From Deltaproteobacteria bacterium (GTDB taxonomy: Bacteria; Desulfobacterota_D; UBA1144; Nemesobacterales; UBA2774): a stretch of 64,000 nucleotides of DNA. The stretch is taken from the NCBI GenBank assembly GCA_040223695.1, contig JAVKFU010000009.1, positions 62,001 through 126,000 of the forward strand, given 5' to 3'. Positions 26,951 through 35,974 of the stretch are shown here, piece after piece (position 1 is the first letter of the stretch; each line of letters begins with the position of its first letter). A program made the translations under genes and the position numbers. The notes beneath the pieces are model-generated. The model saw only the letters and a program-made list of their open reading frames with translations. It did no database searches and was not told the origin of the DNA.

Positions 26951-28618
26951 ATGTCGATTGATAAAGAAGAGCTCTCCAAACTGACGAGAGCAAGAGAGAA
27001 GTGGGAAAAAGAATTTGATAATTCACCGAAAAGGGAAGCCGACTTTACAACCGTATCGGGCATGAAAGTGGACCCGCTCGTCACACCCCTCGAGATGAGC
27101 GGATTTGATTACTCAAGGGGTCTGGGATTTCCCGGTTCCTATCCCTATACGCGCGGTATCCACAGCACGATGTACCGGGGCCGCCTCTGGACTATGCGAC
27201 AGTTCGCGGGATTCGGCTCGCCGGAGGATACGAACAGGAGGTTCAAGTATCTGCTCTCTCAGGGACAGACCGGTCTCAGCACCGCCTTCGACATGCCTAC
27301 GCTTATGGGTTATGACCCCGGCCATGAACGCTCGAGAGGGGAGGTCGGAAGGGAAGGCGTGTCTGTTTCTTCTCTTGCGGACATGGAGGTTCTCTTTGAC
27401 GGGATTGATCTCGATAAAGTAACGACCTCAATGACCATAAACTGCACCGCGAGCATTATATTCGCCATGTATCTCGTAATGGCGGAGAAGAAGGGGATAA
27501 GCTGGGAGAAGCTCAGGGGAACCCTTCAGAACGATATGCTGAAGGAGTTCATAGCTCAGAGGGAGTGGATATCGCCGCCTGAGCCTTCCGTGAAAATTAA
27601 TGTGGATATTATCGAGTTCTGCGCTAAACAGGTCCCCGGATGGCACCCGGTTTCGATCTCGGGCTATCATATCAGGGAAGCGGGCTCTACCGCCGTGCAG
27701 GAACTCGCTTTCACCCTCGCGGACGGTATCGGCTATGTCGAGGAAAGCGTAAAACGGGGCCTCGACGTTGACGACTTCGCTTCCCGCCTCTCTTTCTTTT
27801 TCAATGTCCATAATGATTTCCTTGAGGAAGTGGCGAAGTTCCGGGCCGCCAGGAGAATGTGGGCCCGGATTATGCGCGAGCGCTTCGGGGCGAAGAATCC
27901 TAAATCCTGGATGTTGAAGACCCATGCCCAGACAGCGGGCGCGAGCCTCACCGCGCAGCAGCCGTTGAATAACATTGCCAGAGTGACCATTCAGGCACTG
28001 GCGGCGGTGCTCGGGGGCACTCAGTCCCTTCATACGAATTCCATGGATGAAACCCTCGCCTTGCCGACTGAGGAGTCGGTGACGGTCGCGCTCAGGACAC
28101 AGCAGCTAATTGCCGAAGAGAGCGGGGTTGTAAATTCGATCGACCCCCTGGGCGGAAGCTATGTCGTCGAATCGCTCACGGACAGGATAGAGAGTGAGGC
28201 CGCCGGTTATATAGAAAGAATAGACCGTATGGGCGGCATTATAAAGGCGATAGAGGAGGGCTATCCCCAGAAGGAGATAGCCGACGCGGCCTACAGGTAC
28301 CAGAGGGAGCTCGATACGGGTACGAAGACCGTAGTTGGGGTGAATAAATACAATACGGACGAAGAAGCGACTATTTCCACGCTGAAAATAGATGACAGGG
28401 TGGAGCGGGAACAGGGCGAAAAGCTCAGGCGGATCAGGGAGAGAAGGAATGATAAAGCGGTTAAAAAGAGACTCGAAGATATTTTGACTGCGGCCAGGAG
28501 GGAGGAGAATTTAATGCCTTCGATTATCGACGCGGTCAGAGAATACGCTACCCTGGGCGAAATAAGCGACATATTCAGAGAAGCGTACGGGGTGTACAGG
28601 GACCCGGGCTATTTTTGA
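26951..28618 (+). CDS. B12-dependent acyl-CoA mutase large subunit, isobutyryl-CoA mutase-like
   Basis: TIM-barrel substrate subunit (555 aa) of a coenzyme-B12 carbon-skeleton mutase. The N-terminal family blocks are clear ([61 protein letters not shown]). The two residues that separate the family are Phe85 and Gln203; methylmalonyl-CoA mutase has Tyr and Arg there, isobutyryl-CoA mutase Phe and Gln. The cobalamin domain is absent and encoded separately 66 bp downstream, as in IcmA/IcmB and archaeal-type mutases. ATG 26951 has ggagg five bases upstream; earlier in-frame starts lie in AT-rich non-coding sequence. Often annotated as methylmalonyl-CoA mutase. Confidence 0.88.
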   Translation: MSIDKEELSKLTRAREKWEKEFDNSPKREADFTTVSGMKVDPLVTPLEMSGFDYSRGLGFPGSYPYTRGIHSTMYRGRLWTMRQFAGFGSPEDTNRRFKYLLSQGQTGLSTAFDMPTLMGYDPGHERSRGEVGREGVSVSSLADMEVLFDGIDLDKVTTSMTINCTASIIFAMYLVMAEKKGISWEKLRGTLQNDMLKEFIAQREWISPPEPSVKINVDIIEFCAKQVPGWHPVSISGYHIREAGSTAVQELAFTLADGIGYVEESVKRGLDVDDFASRLSFFFNVHNDFLEEVAKFRAARRMWARIMRERFGAKNPKSWMLKTHAQTAGASLTAQQPLNNIARVTIQALAAVLGGTQSLHTNSMDETLALPTEESVTVALRTQQLIAEESGVVNSIDPLGGSYVVESLTDRIESEAAGYIERIDRMGGIIKAIEEGYPQKEIADAAYRYQRELDTGTKTVVGVNKYNTDEEATISTLKIDDRVEREQGEKLRRIRERRNDKAVKKRLEDILTAARREENLMPSIIDAVREYATLGEISDIFREAYGVYRDPGYF

Positions 28619-28684
28619 TTGAGAAATTTCCGTTTTCTTATGCTGTTTTTGCCGGAAGCGCGGTGAAGGCGGGTGAATCGTTAA

Positions 28685-29095
28685 ATGACGGACCGGAGAA
28701 GACTCAGGATACTGATAGGCAAAGCCGGCCTCGACGGGCATGACAGGGGCGTTAAGATTATAGCTAGGGCTCTCAGGGATGCGGGATTCGAGGTTATATA
28801 TACGGGCCTTCATAACACCCCCGAGGCGATAGTCGAGACTGCGCTTCAGGAGGATGTGGACGCTGTCGGGTTGAGTATTCTCTCGGGCGCGCACAATTTC
28901 ATATTCCCCGAGATAATTCGTCTTTTTGATGAGAAAGGGGTGAGGGATATAACTATATTCGGAGGGGGGATAATCCCCGCGGAAGACGTTGAGTCACTCA
29001 AAGAAAAGGGGGTCAAGGCGGTTTTCGAACCCGGCGCGAGGACGGATGAGATCATAGCCTGGGTAAGAGAAAACGTTTCTCCGAGGGCTTTGTAG
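28685..29095 (+). CDS. Cobalamin-binding small subunit of acyl-CoA mutase
   Basis: A 136 aa B12-binding domain protein, the same length as IcmB of Streptomyces. The base-off/His-on motif is present ([11 protein letters not shown], ligand His at residue 19), followed by LSILSGAH and the nucleotide-tail motif FGGGIIP. It supplies adenosylcobalamin to the large subunit. The two genes are separated by 66 bp and the zinc-cluster gene follows by 9 bp. Confidence 0.92.
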   Translation: MTDRRRLRILIGKAGLDGHDRGVKIIARALRDAGFEVIYTGLHNTPEAIVETALQEDVDAVGLSILSGAHNFIFPEIIRLFDEKGVRDITIFGGGIIPAEDVESLKEKGVKAVFEPGARTDEIIAWVRENVSPRAL

Positions 29096-29104
29096 GCCGG
29101 TACA

Positions 29105-29746
29105 ATGAAGTGTGTAATCTGTGACAAAAGAAAGGCGAAGAGATACTGTCCCGCCAAGAGGGCTTCGATATGTCCTGTCTGCTGCGGCGAGAAGAGGGGT
29201 GTCGAGATTAATTGTCCGCCTGACTGCAAGTATTTCGTAGAGGGGCAGAAGCACCATCAGCAAAAGGTAATGAAGCAAAGGTTGAGAAGAGAGGGGGCGG
29301 CGAGCTACGTCCGGAGGGCTCAGCTTTATAACAGGAATCCTGCAATTTTCGCCAGGATTGAGAAGATTATCGCCGATTCGCTTCGCGCGAACGGAAGTAT
29401 TAAAAATGAGGACCTGGTCTCTGCATTTGAGCTCGTAAAAAACACGCTGGAGACGGAGAAGAAGGGGTTGATCTACCAGCACCAAAGCGATAACCGATTC
29501 GCGAATGAAATATCGACGCGGGTGCTGATTACGCTAACCGAGGACAAGGACAGCCCCGACCTGAGCCAGGACAGAGTCACCCTCGATTACGCGGTGAGTG
29601 TTGTTAATGAATTTCTAAAAGAAGTGAAGTTTTATGCTGAAAACGACCCGAACCCCCAAAGTTACCTGATACATATTTTGCGTTACCATCCTGATGAAGA
29701 GGCGGCGGGACCCGGCGGCGGAAGCGAGCTTATCATTACACCGTGA
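29105..29746 (+). CDS. Cysteine-rich zinc-cluster protein of unknown function
   Basis: A 213 aa cytoplasmic protein. The first 45 residues hold eight cysteines in a CxxC...C...CPVCC...C...C arrangement (CVICDKRKAKRYCPAKRASI, CPVCCGEKRG), a treble-clef or B-box/HIT-like zinc site. The rest is helical and charged, without known motif, ending in a Gly-rich tail. It starts 9 bp after the mutase small subunit, so it is in that operon. I know of no role for such a protein with B12 mutases; a chaperone or unrelated function are both possible. Confidence 0.65.
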   Translation: MKCVICDKRKAKRYCPAKRASICPVCCGEKRGVEINCPPDCKYFVEGQKHHQQKVMKQRLRREGAASYVRRAQLYNRNPAIFARIEKIIADSLRANGSIKNEDLVSAFELVKNTLETEKKGLIYQHQSDNRFANEISTRVLITLTEDKDSPDLSQDRVTLDYAVSVVNEFLKEVKFYAENDPNPQSYLIHILRYHPDEEAAGPGGGSELIITP

Positions 29747-29775
29747 TCGAAGAGGGCCGGAAGAAGGGAATTATA

Positions 29776-29970
29776 TTAACTATTCGTGTTCTTACCGGAC
29801 GGCACCGTATTTATAATGGCGGAAATAATCAGCGCGATTACGGCCACTATGGCCAGAACCTTGAAATAGGCGGGCCAATTCAGTGATATTCCCAGATAAA
29901 GCCCCACACCGACAAATGAGAGAACGACAAGAACTATTAATACGGCCCCCGGTATGTTTTTCCTTAGCAT
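29776..29970 (-). CDS. Small two-helix membrane protein
   Basis: A 64 aa protein made of two hydrophobic segments (residues about 8-28 and 34-54) with basic N-terminus and polar C-terminus (PSGKNTNS). aaggag lies 12 bases upstream of ATG. It converges on the zinc-cluster gene. The function is unknown; its composition and start signal make it more than a chance frame. Confidence 0.5.
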   Translation of the reverse strand: MLRKNIPGAVLIVLVVLSFVGVGLYLGISLNWPAYFKVLAIVAVIALIISAIINTVPSGKNTNS

Positions 29971-30234
29971 CTGGATACGGATCTCCTTGATTATGCGACG
30001 TTCTGTTTGAAGGGGAAATTTTATCTGAATCTCATGATTTATTCAACCGTATGGAAACGGGAGCCGCCGGGCTCGAAATAAGCACGGGAAAACGGGCGGA
30101 CTTACGCGGATTGAACTTGAAAGATAAACTGTGTAAAATTACATACTGTTAATTTCTCTTATGGAAAATTATCCACATTGTAACTATCGGTAAATAATAA
30201 CTATCCGTACACGAGTCATTAATTCAATCTATAG

Positions 30235-32148
30235 ATGAAAGTTCCCAAGCCTAAAGAAATACTCAGTTTACTCAAGAGTTCGGATAATCGTCCCATGAGG
30301 TCAAAGGAATTGACGCGCCGTCTGGGGATGCCGAAGGAAGACAGGCCTGTCCTCAAGAAGATTATCCGGAAAATGGTAAGGGAGGGAAAAGTCGGCAGTA
30401 CGAAAGGCGGATATATAATTCCGGAACGCAAACAAGAGTCTCAAAATAAAAAAGAGACGCCTCAGACCAAGGCCCCGATTAAAGGAATGATAAAAGGGGG
30501 CAGGATTCTGGGAAAATTTGTGAGAACGGGAAAAACCGGAAAAATTATCCCCAAAGACGAACGAATCCCTCATATACCGCTTCAGCCCGGGCAGATCAGA
30601 CGTCTCAGGAACAACAGTCTGGTCGTGTTCGAAATAAGCGGCAAGGTTTCCCCCGGCCGTAATATACGGGGGCGTCTGGTGGATGTGCTCGGAAAAGCGG
30701 GCAATCTGGAAGTCGAACGAAAGGGCCTCTTGGTAGAGTATGACTTAAAAGAGGAGTTCCCGCCCGAATGCCTGAGAGAGGCTGAAGGGATACCGGACGA
30801 CATTGCCCGCAGAGAGATTGAAAAAAGGGTGGATCTGAGGAATGAAATTATCTTCACGATAGACGGCGACGACGCGAAGGATTTTGACGACGCTGTCGGG
30901 ATACAAAGAACCAAATCCGGCTACAGGCTTTTGGTCAGCATTGCCGATGTGTCTTATTACGTGAATCTGGGGAGTGAAATCGATAACGAGGCGCTTAACA
31001 GGGGCACCAGTGTGTACATGCCCGCCAAAGTGGTTCCCATGCTGCCTGAGAAGCTTTCAAACGACCTTTGCAGCCTTGTTCCCTTTAAGGACAGGCTTAC
31101 CAAAACAGTCGAGATGGATTTTAACCGCAGGGGCCAGATGATAAAATCCAGGTTTTACAACAGTGTAATTAAGAGCGCGGCGCGCCTCACATACAGCAAA
31201 GTAGCCGATATTCTGAAAAAAAAGGGCAGGATATCGTCGGAGGAGAAACATATCACTCCCAAGCTCAGGATAATGCACGAGCTCTATGAGCGGATCAGGG
31301 CCAGAAGGATCGAGAAGGGCGAGCTCAACTTTGACATACCCGAACCCGATCTCATAAGGGACGAGCTGGGGAGGACAGTGGACGTGGTCAGGACCCAGAG
31401 AAATGTCGCTCACGTCATTATCGAGGAATTTATGATAGCGGCCAATACGGCGGTGGCGAATCACATCAGGAACCTGAAAATTCCCTCCCTTTACAGGGTT
31501 CATGAACAGCCCGAAAAGGAGTCTCTCGTCGAGCTGTCGGAGGGTCTGAAGAAGCTCGGCTACAGTCTGCCCGTTAACGGGGATCTGAACACTCTCGACA
31601 TACAGCGCGTTATTGACAGGAGCAGGGATAAGCCTGAGGAAATCGCCGTTAACATGCTCATTCTGCGTTCATTAAAGAGGGCTGTTTATTCTACCCGTGA
31701 AGCGGGTCATTTCGGGCTTGCTATCGATCACTACACCCATTTTACTTCCCCGATAAGGCGTTATCCCGATTTAATCGTCCACAGGATTTTAAATGCCATC
31801 CTCAAAAAGAGCAGTCAACCCTATGACCGGGAGTCTCTCGACTGGATAGCGGAGAACTCTTCAAACAGGGAGAGGTACGCCGATGAAATCGAAAGGTCGG
31901 CCATAAACCTCGAGAGAGCCCATTTGATGAAGTCTCATGTCGGGAAGGAATTCGACGGTGTTATATTGAGCGTCCTCCCCTTCGGCATGTTTGCGGAAGT
32001 CAAGGAAGTGTTCGTTGAGGGGCTTATACCTAAAGACAGCGTCAATAACTGGAAGAAGCGCTGGTTCGATATCGGTCAGTCGGTCAGGGTTAAGGTTGTG
32101 AACGCCGATGTCGAGAAGAGGAGGATTACCCTGAATCTGGCCTCATAA
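30235..32148 (+). CDS. rnr: Ribonuclease R (RNase II/RNB family)
   Basis: 3'-5' exoribonuclease that degrades structured RNA. The 637 aa protein is short for RNase R. It has an N-terminal winged helix (about 1-65), a linker, cold-shock-like domains, the RNB catalytic domain with the metal-binding cluster DGDDAKDFDDAV near residue 208, and HYTHFTSPIRRYPDLIVHR near 500. A C-terminal S1 domain (about 565-635) ends the protein; there is no basic tail after it. The ATG has no strong ribosome site. It is monocistronic and convergent with the protease gene. Confidence 0.92.
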   Translation: MKVPKPKEILSLLKSSDNRPMRSKELTRRLGMPKEDRPVLKKIIRKMVREGKVGSTKGGYIIPERKQESQNKKETPQTKAPIKGMIKGGRILGKFVRTGKTGKIIPKDERIPHIPLQPGQIRRLRNNSLVVFEISGKVSPGRNIRGRLVDVLGKAGNLEVERKGLLVEYDLKEEFPPECLREAEGIPDDIARREIEKRVDLRNEIIFTIDGDDAKDFDDAVGIQRTKSGYRLLVSIADVSYYVNLGSEIDNEALNRGTSVYMPAKVVPMLPEKLSNDLCSLVPFKDRLTKTVEMDFNRRGQMIKSRFYNSVIKSAARLTYSKVADILKKKGRISSEEKHITPKLRIMHELYERIRARRIEKGELNFDIPEPDLIRDELGRTVDVVRTQRNVAHVIIEEFMIAANTAVANHIRNLKIPSLYRVHEQPEKESLVELSEGLKKLGYSLPVNGDLNTLDIQRVIDRSRDKPEEIAVNMLILRSLKRAVYSTREAGHFGLAIDHYTHFTSPIRRYPDLIVHRILNAILKKSSQPYDRESLDWIAENSSNRERYADEIERSAINLERAHLMKSHVGKEFDGVILSVLPFGMFAEVKEVFVEGLIPKDSVNNWKKRWFDIGQSVRVKVVNADVEKRRITLNLAS

Positions 32149-32251
32149 TCTCCCCTTTTATACAATACAATTCTCCGGACATAAACTAGGTATTCATGAA
32201 TATTTCCTCACCCCGGATACAAGCCGGAATTACCCTTCTGGAATTGCGGTC

Positions 32252-32270
32252 AAACCCGTAGGGGTTTATT
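32252..32270. terminator. Possible bidirectional terminator between rnr and the protease gene
   Basis: AAACCC (32252-32257), loop GTAG, GGGTTT (32262-32267) followed by ATT on the plus strand. Both genes point toward it. The stem is short, so the call is moderate. Confidence 0.5.
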
Positions 32271-32289
32271 CATAAATACGGACAGACAG

Positions 32290-34296
32290 TCACTGTCGGG
32301 CCCTCCGGTCAAATTGGCTGTTTCTCGTTCTTCTGAGGAATCTCACCGTGAAGACCAGTATCGGGATTAGCAGAATGAATGAATTTATAACCCCGGTTCC
32401 CGAAACGCCGGCATTCCCCGCGGCCTGAATCGAGCACCCGCCTCCGCCGTCCGAATTATTCTGGCCGTCCACCGGGGGAGGGTCGCCTCCGTCGACCGGA
32501 ACGCCTCCGCTCCGTGCTATAGCCTCCTCGACGGCTGCAAAAGCGTTTATGCTCCCGAAACCCGATACGTTGTCGAATCCCGGGGGAGGTATATCGTCGG
32601 CCGTAGTTGCTAATATGTCTCTTACTTCCTCAACCTGCCTCACGGCGACCAGACCGGACTCAGCCCTGCTCAGAGCTGCTATATTCGCTCCGAAACCCAG
32701 GCCCTGAAGCACAAGCGCCGCTACACCCGCCACGTGAGGCGCCGAAGCGGACGTGCCCGCGAACGTTTCGAACCCGGGAGCCGTAGTGGATATTCTGTTC
32801 GGCGCAGCAATAGTCGGCGTTTGCCTCTGCTCGAGAACGGGCTCGGCTCGTTCGGAAGATATACCGGAGACCGTTACCGTCGGGGAGAAGAATATCGAGG
32901 AGGGGCCCTGGGCGCTGAAAAATTCGATTTCTCCGTCATTAGTGGCGCCAACGGCTATAACTCCCGGCGCCGCCGGGTGTCCGTAAATACTGTTCTCCGG
33001 AACGTTATATTCGGTCGGAGAGCCGCTTAGGTTAAAAAATATTTCGAATGTCTGATCCTCTCCGCTGAACTTTCTTACTAGTATATCGAAAAAACCCTCG
33101 CCGGGACCGCCATTGGACACCCCTACGATTTCTATCGGGTCGTCATTGCCGTCTTGCTCGTCCGTGCTTGAGTCCAGTATCTCCCCCGTAAATGAATCGA
33201 CCAGGAAAAGATCGTAATCGTCCGAAGCTTCCCCGAACGGGTTGGTCCACTGAAGCACAATGACGGAGTCGCTGAAACCGGGGATCTCGACCGTCATCCC
33301 GATATCGCTCCCTTCGCCCGCCGCGGCGCCGAAATCGTGAAAGTCGAGTTCCGTGTCCTCCGGGTCGTCGTCGAGGAATATATCCTGGTAATGCCTGTCA
33401 GCGTCGTTTCCTGCCGCTGATACGAAAATAATTCCGTCCTCGACCGCCTCTGCCGCCTCCTCCGCGACGGAGCCGTCCTGGAAGTAAGGCTCCGACAGAA
33501 AGCCGACGTCGTCCACAATCACGTCCACTCCGTTATTTCGGAAAAAGTTTATCGCCTGTATGAATTTCATTCTGGATGTACCGTTATGGAATGCCAAATC
33601 CGCGCCGGGCGCTATGTCGTGGACGATTTCGAGCATGGCTGTACCCTCGTCACCGCTTCCGGGATCGCCTATGTCTATGAAATCGGGCAGGTCGCCCGTA
33701 AGCTGGGACGCGGCCATGCTGTCGACCCCGTTAGAAATCACACCGACTTTAATTCCCGCGCCGTCCACCCCGAACGTATCCCTGGCTATATCGGAACCCA
33801 TGATTCCGTCTCCCTCCGTGGTTACCGAGCCTACCCTTGTGTGACCGTAGGCCGGGGGCGTAATTCTGGATACGAATCCGAGATTTGCCGCTTCTTCGAG
33901 CTTATCGTACGGAAGCCAGCCCTGAACTACCTTGTATTTTTCACTGACGACCTCGGTTTCGAGCCCGAGGCTGTAAAGCTGCTCCATATTGGTTCCGGAT
34001 GTCTCATCGCAGTATATATTTACCTCTATATTTCCCTCATTGCTGACTCTGACGAGCGGAGTGGACAGGTCTTGGGCTGAAAGGTTCCGCATGTCGCTTC
34101 TCTCAGCCCCCATGTCTTTAAGCTTGCCCATCATCCGGCCCAATCTCGGACTTATCTTGGGAATTTCCTTATGTGTGAGATTACCACTGTTTAGGCCGAG
34201 TCCGCTGAGCGCCTGGTCCGCGCTGGATTCGGCGGAAAATAGAAAACCCGGTACCGTGAGGAGTATAGCGGTGAGAGCAGCGAGAAACTTATTCAT
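32290..34296 (-). CDS. Subtilisin-like (S8) exported protein with altered catalytic Asp and C-terminal sorting tag
   Basis: A 668 aa exported protein with signal peptide (1-21), propeptide-like region and S8 domain from about residue 165. The Ser site is intact (GTSASAPHVAG), and a His lies in DEGTAMLEIVHDIAPGA as in its subfamily. Where the family has VIxD(G/S), this protein reads VISNGVDS: Asn189, codon AAC, one base from GAC. It may be a weak or inactive protease, or another Asp may serve. The C-terminus has GGGGCS, a membrane helix and RRTR, the layout of GlyGly/other CTERM sorting tags. ggagg precedes the ATG. Confidence 0.82.
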   Translation of the reverse strand: MNKFLAALTAILLTVPGFLFSAESSADQALSGLGLNSGNLTHKEIPKISPRLGRMMGKLKDMGAERSDMRNLSAQDLSTPLVRVSNEGNIEVNIYCDETSGTNMEQLYSLGLETEVVSEKYKVVQGWLPYDKLEEAANLGFVSRITPPAYGHTRVGSVTTEGDGIMGSDIARDTFGVDGAGIKVGVISNGVDSMAASQLTGDLPDFIDIGDPGSGDEGTAMLEIVHDIAPGADLAFHNGTSRMKFIQAINFFRNNGVDVIVDDVGFLSEPYFQDGSVAEEAAEAVEDGIIFVSAAGNDADRHYQDIFLDDDPEDTELDFHDFGAAAGEGSDIGMTVEIPGFSDSVIVLQWTNPFGEASDDYDLFLVDSFTGEILDSSTDEQDGNDDPIEIVGVSNGGPGEGFFDILVRKFSGEDQTFEIFFNLSGSPTEYNVPENSIYGHPAAPGVIAVGATNDGEIEFFSAQGPSSIFFSPTVTVSGISSERAEPVLEQRQTPTIAAPNRISTTAPGFETFAGTSASAPHVAGVAALVLQGLGFGANIAALSRAESGLVAVRQVEEVRDILATTADDIPPPGFDNVSGFGSINAFAAVEEAIARSGGVPVDGGDPPPVDGQNNSDGGGGCSIQAAGNAGVSGTGVINSFILLIPILVFTVRFLRRTRNSQFDRRARQ

Positions 34297-34588
34297 GAAT
34301 TTCCTCCATCTTAAGGGAAGTGATTTTTATACTATAACCAACGAGAGTGAGGGTCGGTCGAACTATTTTCAAGAATATCGGAGTTCTTCAGTAGCCCCCT
34401 ACATATATTTTACCACCGGTTTTTCACAACAGGCTCACAAAAATTATCTTATAAAATCGTGAGCATATGCTGCTTCCCATTAAGAAGTAGTAGAAATAAG
34501 CTAGTAAAATATCTGTAAAATAAAGCGGTAGAAGAGCAATGAAGCCAAAAAGAAGGGACTATTTAAAGGAGAAAGCTGACTTTTTATC

Positions 34589-34948
34589 TTAGCCCGAGGT
34601 AGACTTGGTCTTTGCTTTTTTACTCGTTTTTCTCCTCGCTCCGGTTGCTCTGCGTCTTGGTTTTTTATTTTCTTTGAGGGCCTTCTTACCGCCCTCGACA
34701 GCACCTAACGCTGCAAACTGTAAGACTTTTGTAGCCTTGTGTAAGACATCCGCTGAGCTTTTCATAATCTCGGATGCCGAATCGCTTACTTTTTTAGCAA
34801 CATCTTCAGATAACTTTGTAATATCACTTTTTCTGGTCATACCTATTTTTGTTTTTAACTCTATAATATCTTTTTTGATCTCATCAAAATGCTGGATAAC
34901 CTTGTCCTTGCTTTGTTCTTTGGGTTTACTCGGTTTTTTTGTTGCCAT
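34589..34948 (-). CDS. Small basic protein with histone-H1-like tail
   Basis: A 119 aa protein. The first 20 residues and the last 30 are very rich in Lys, Arg, Ser, Thr and Ala (RRRATGARRKTSKKAKTK), like AlgP/PhaF or histone-H1-like tails; the middle is amphipathic helix (residues about 20-85) with an alanine-rich hydrophobic segment. ATG 34948 is chosen because aggagg lies 10 bases upstream; the ATG three codons earlier is too close. It might bind nucleic acid or polymer granules as phasins do. There is no PHA gene nearby. The gaps either side (34297-34588, 34949-35119) show no gene. Confidence 0.6.
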   Translation of the reverse strand: MATKKPSKPKEQSKDKVIQHFDEIKKDIIELKTKIGMTRKSDITKLSEDVAKKVSDSASEIMKSSADVLHKATKVLQFAALGAVEGGKKALKENKKPRRRATGARRKTSKKAKTKSTSG

Positions 34949-35119
34949 ATTACCCATACCTCCTCATTTATTTTAATTTGATCATCATCGCCCGGAATTG
35001 CTATTTATATAGCTTTATTAAGTATGAAAAGTATATACGGCATGACGGATAACCACAATATGTCAGGTCTGTGAGTCAGCTTGGATATTCGACGGGAAAC
35101 CCTATACACTGGAGGTCGG

Positions 35120-35761
35120 CTAGTTGGCTTTATTAATAAAACCCAGTATAAAATCCTCCGGATCGCCGGAGCTGTCAACGTCAATTATAGGGGCTACGGC
35201 GAATGAGCCTGCCTTTAGATATAGAATGGCGTCTTCATGCGACATTTTGTCTGTCGGTATGAGCTTCACGTCGGGGAACATATCACGGAGCCTTGCAATC
35301 CACTCCGCCCCTCCCACCAGAGAGCAGGGAAAGATGCTGACCGCATCCGCTCTCATATCGTAGGCGCCGTAAACCTCTCCGGGCGTCAGGGCACCCGGGG
35401 CGTGGAAGACGTTCTCCGATCTACACTTTCTCAATATGCCTCTGTCGAAATGAGTCGGGAATAAAAAGGAGGCTCCAGAATTGACGGCTACCCTCGCCTC
35501 CTTTGCCGTGCTGACGGAGAAAACGCCTATGTTCTTTTCGCCTCTTTTTTTAAGGAATTTGAGCCTGTCCTTTAGCTTAGGGATTTTGAAATCGAATCCG
35601 AGCGGGCAGCCGGTGCTCTCCCTCAGTGATTCCGCCGTTTTGAAAATCCGCTCGGGAGAATTCCCCGTAAGAAGTATTATAATCTTTTCCTTCTCTATGC
35701 GTGCGGTCAGTTCTCTGTGAAATTCCTTCGCCTGGTGTCTGGTTGTTTCTTTTACGGTCAT
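35120..35761 (-). CDS. KDPG-aldolase-fold protein lacking the Schiff-base lysine
   Basis: A 213 aa protein with the end of a KDPG/KHG aldolase (Eda) barrel: FHAPGALTPGEVYGAY, then VSIFPCSLVGGAEWIARL, then LIPTDKMSHEDAILYLKAG. In Eda enzymes the FP motif is preceded by the Schiff-base Lys (FKFFPAE); here Ser142 takes that place. The N-terminal glutamate motif (VLEVTLRT in Eda) is also lost. The fold is likely kept but not the aldolase chemistry. It lies next to tRNA-Ser with no operon partner, so the present role is unknown. Confidence 0.68.
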   Translation of the reverse strand: MTVKETTRHQAKEFHRELTARIEKEKIIILLTGNSPERIFKTAESLRESTGCPLGFDFKIPKLKDRLKFLKKRGEKNIGVFSVSTAKEARVAVNSGASFLFPTHFDRGILRKCRSENVFHAPGALTPGEVYGAYDMRADAVSIFPCSLVGGAEWIARLRDMFPDVKLIPTDKMSHEDAILYLKAGSFAVAPIIDVDSSGDPEDFILGFINKAN

Positions 35762-35784
35762 GCGTTATCCGTTTATGTACAGTG

Positions 35785-35871
35785 CGGAGGGAGTGGGATT
35801 CGAACCCACGAGAATCTTGCGACTCTACTGGTTTTCGAGACCAGCGCCTTCGTCCGCTCGGCCATCCCTCC
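35785..35871 (-). tRNA. tRNA-Ser (CGA)
   Basis: An 87-nt class II tRNA. Acceptor GGAGGGA/TCCCTCC with discriminator G, anticodon stem CTGGT/ACCAG with loop CTCGAAA giving anticodon CGA, a long variable arm (AGAGTCGCAAGATTCT), and T arm GTGGG-TTCGAAT-CCCAC. CCA is not encoded. Confidence 0.96.
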
Positions 35872-35974
35872 CGTTAATACATCCCTGATAAACTACCAAA
35901 AGTGTTATGTTTAAGCAATAACCGGATTATCCCGTCATCTGTGAAACTCCATCAAATTATGTAGACTTTTCCCC

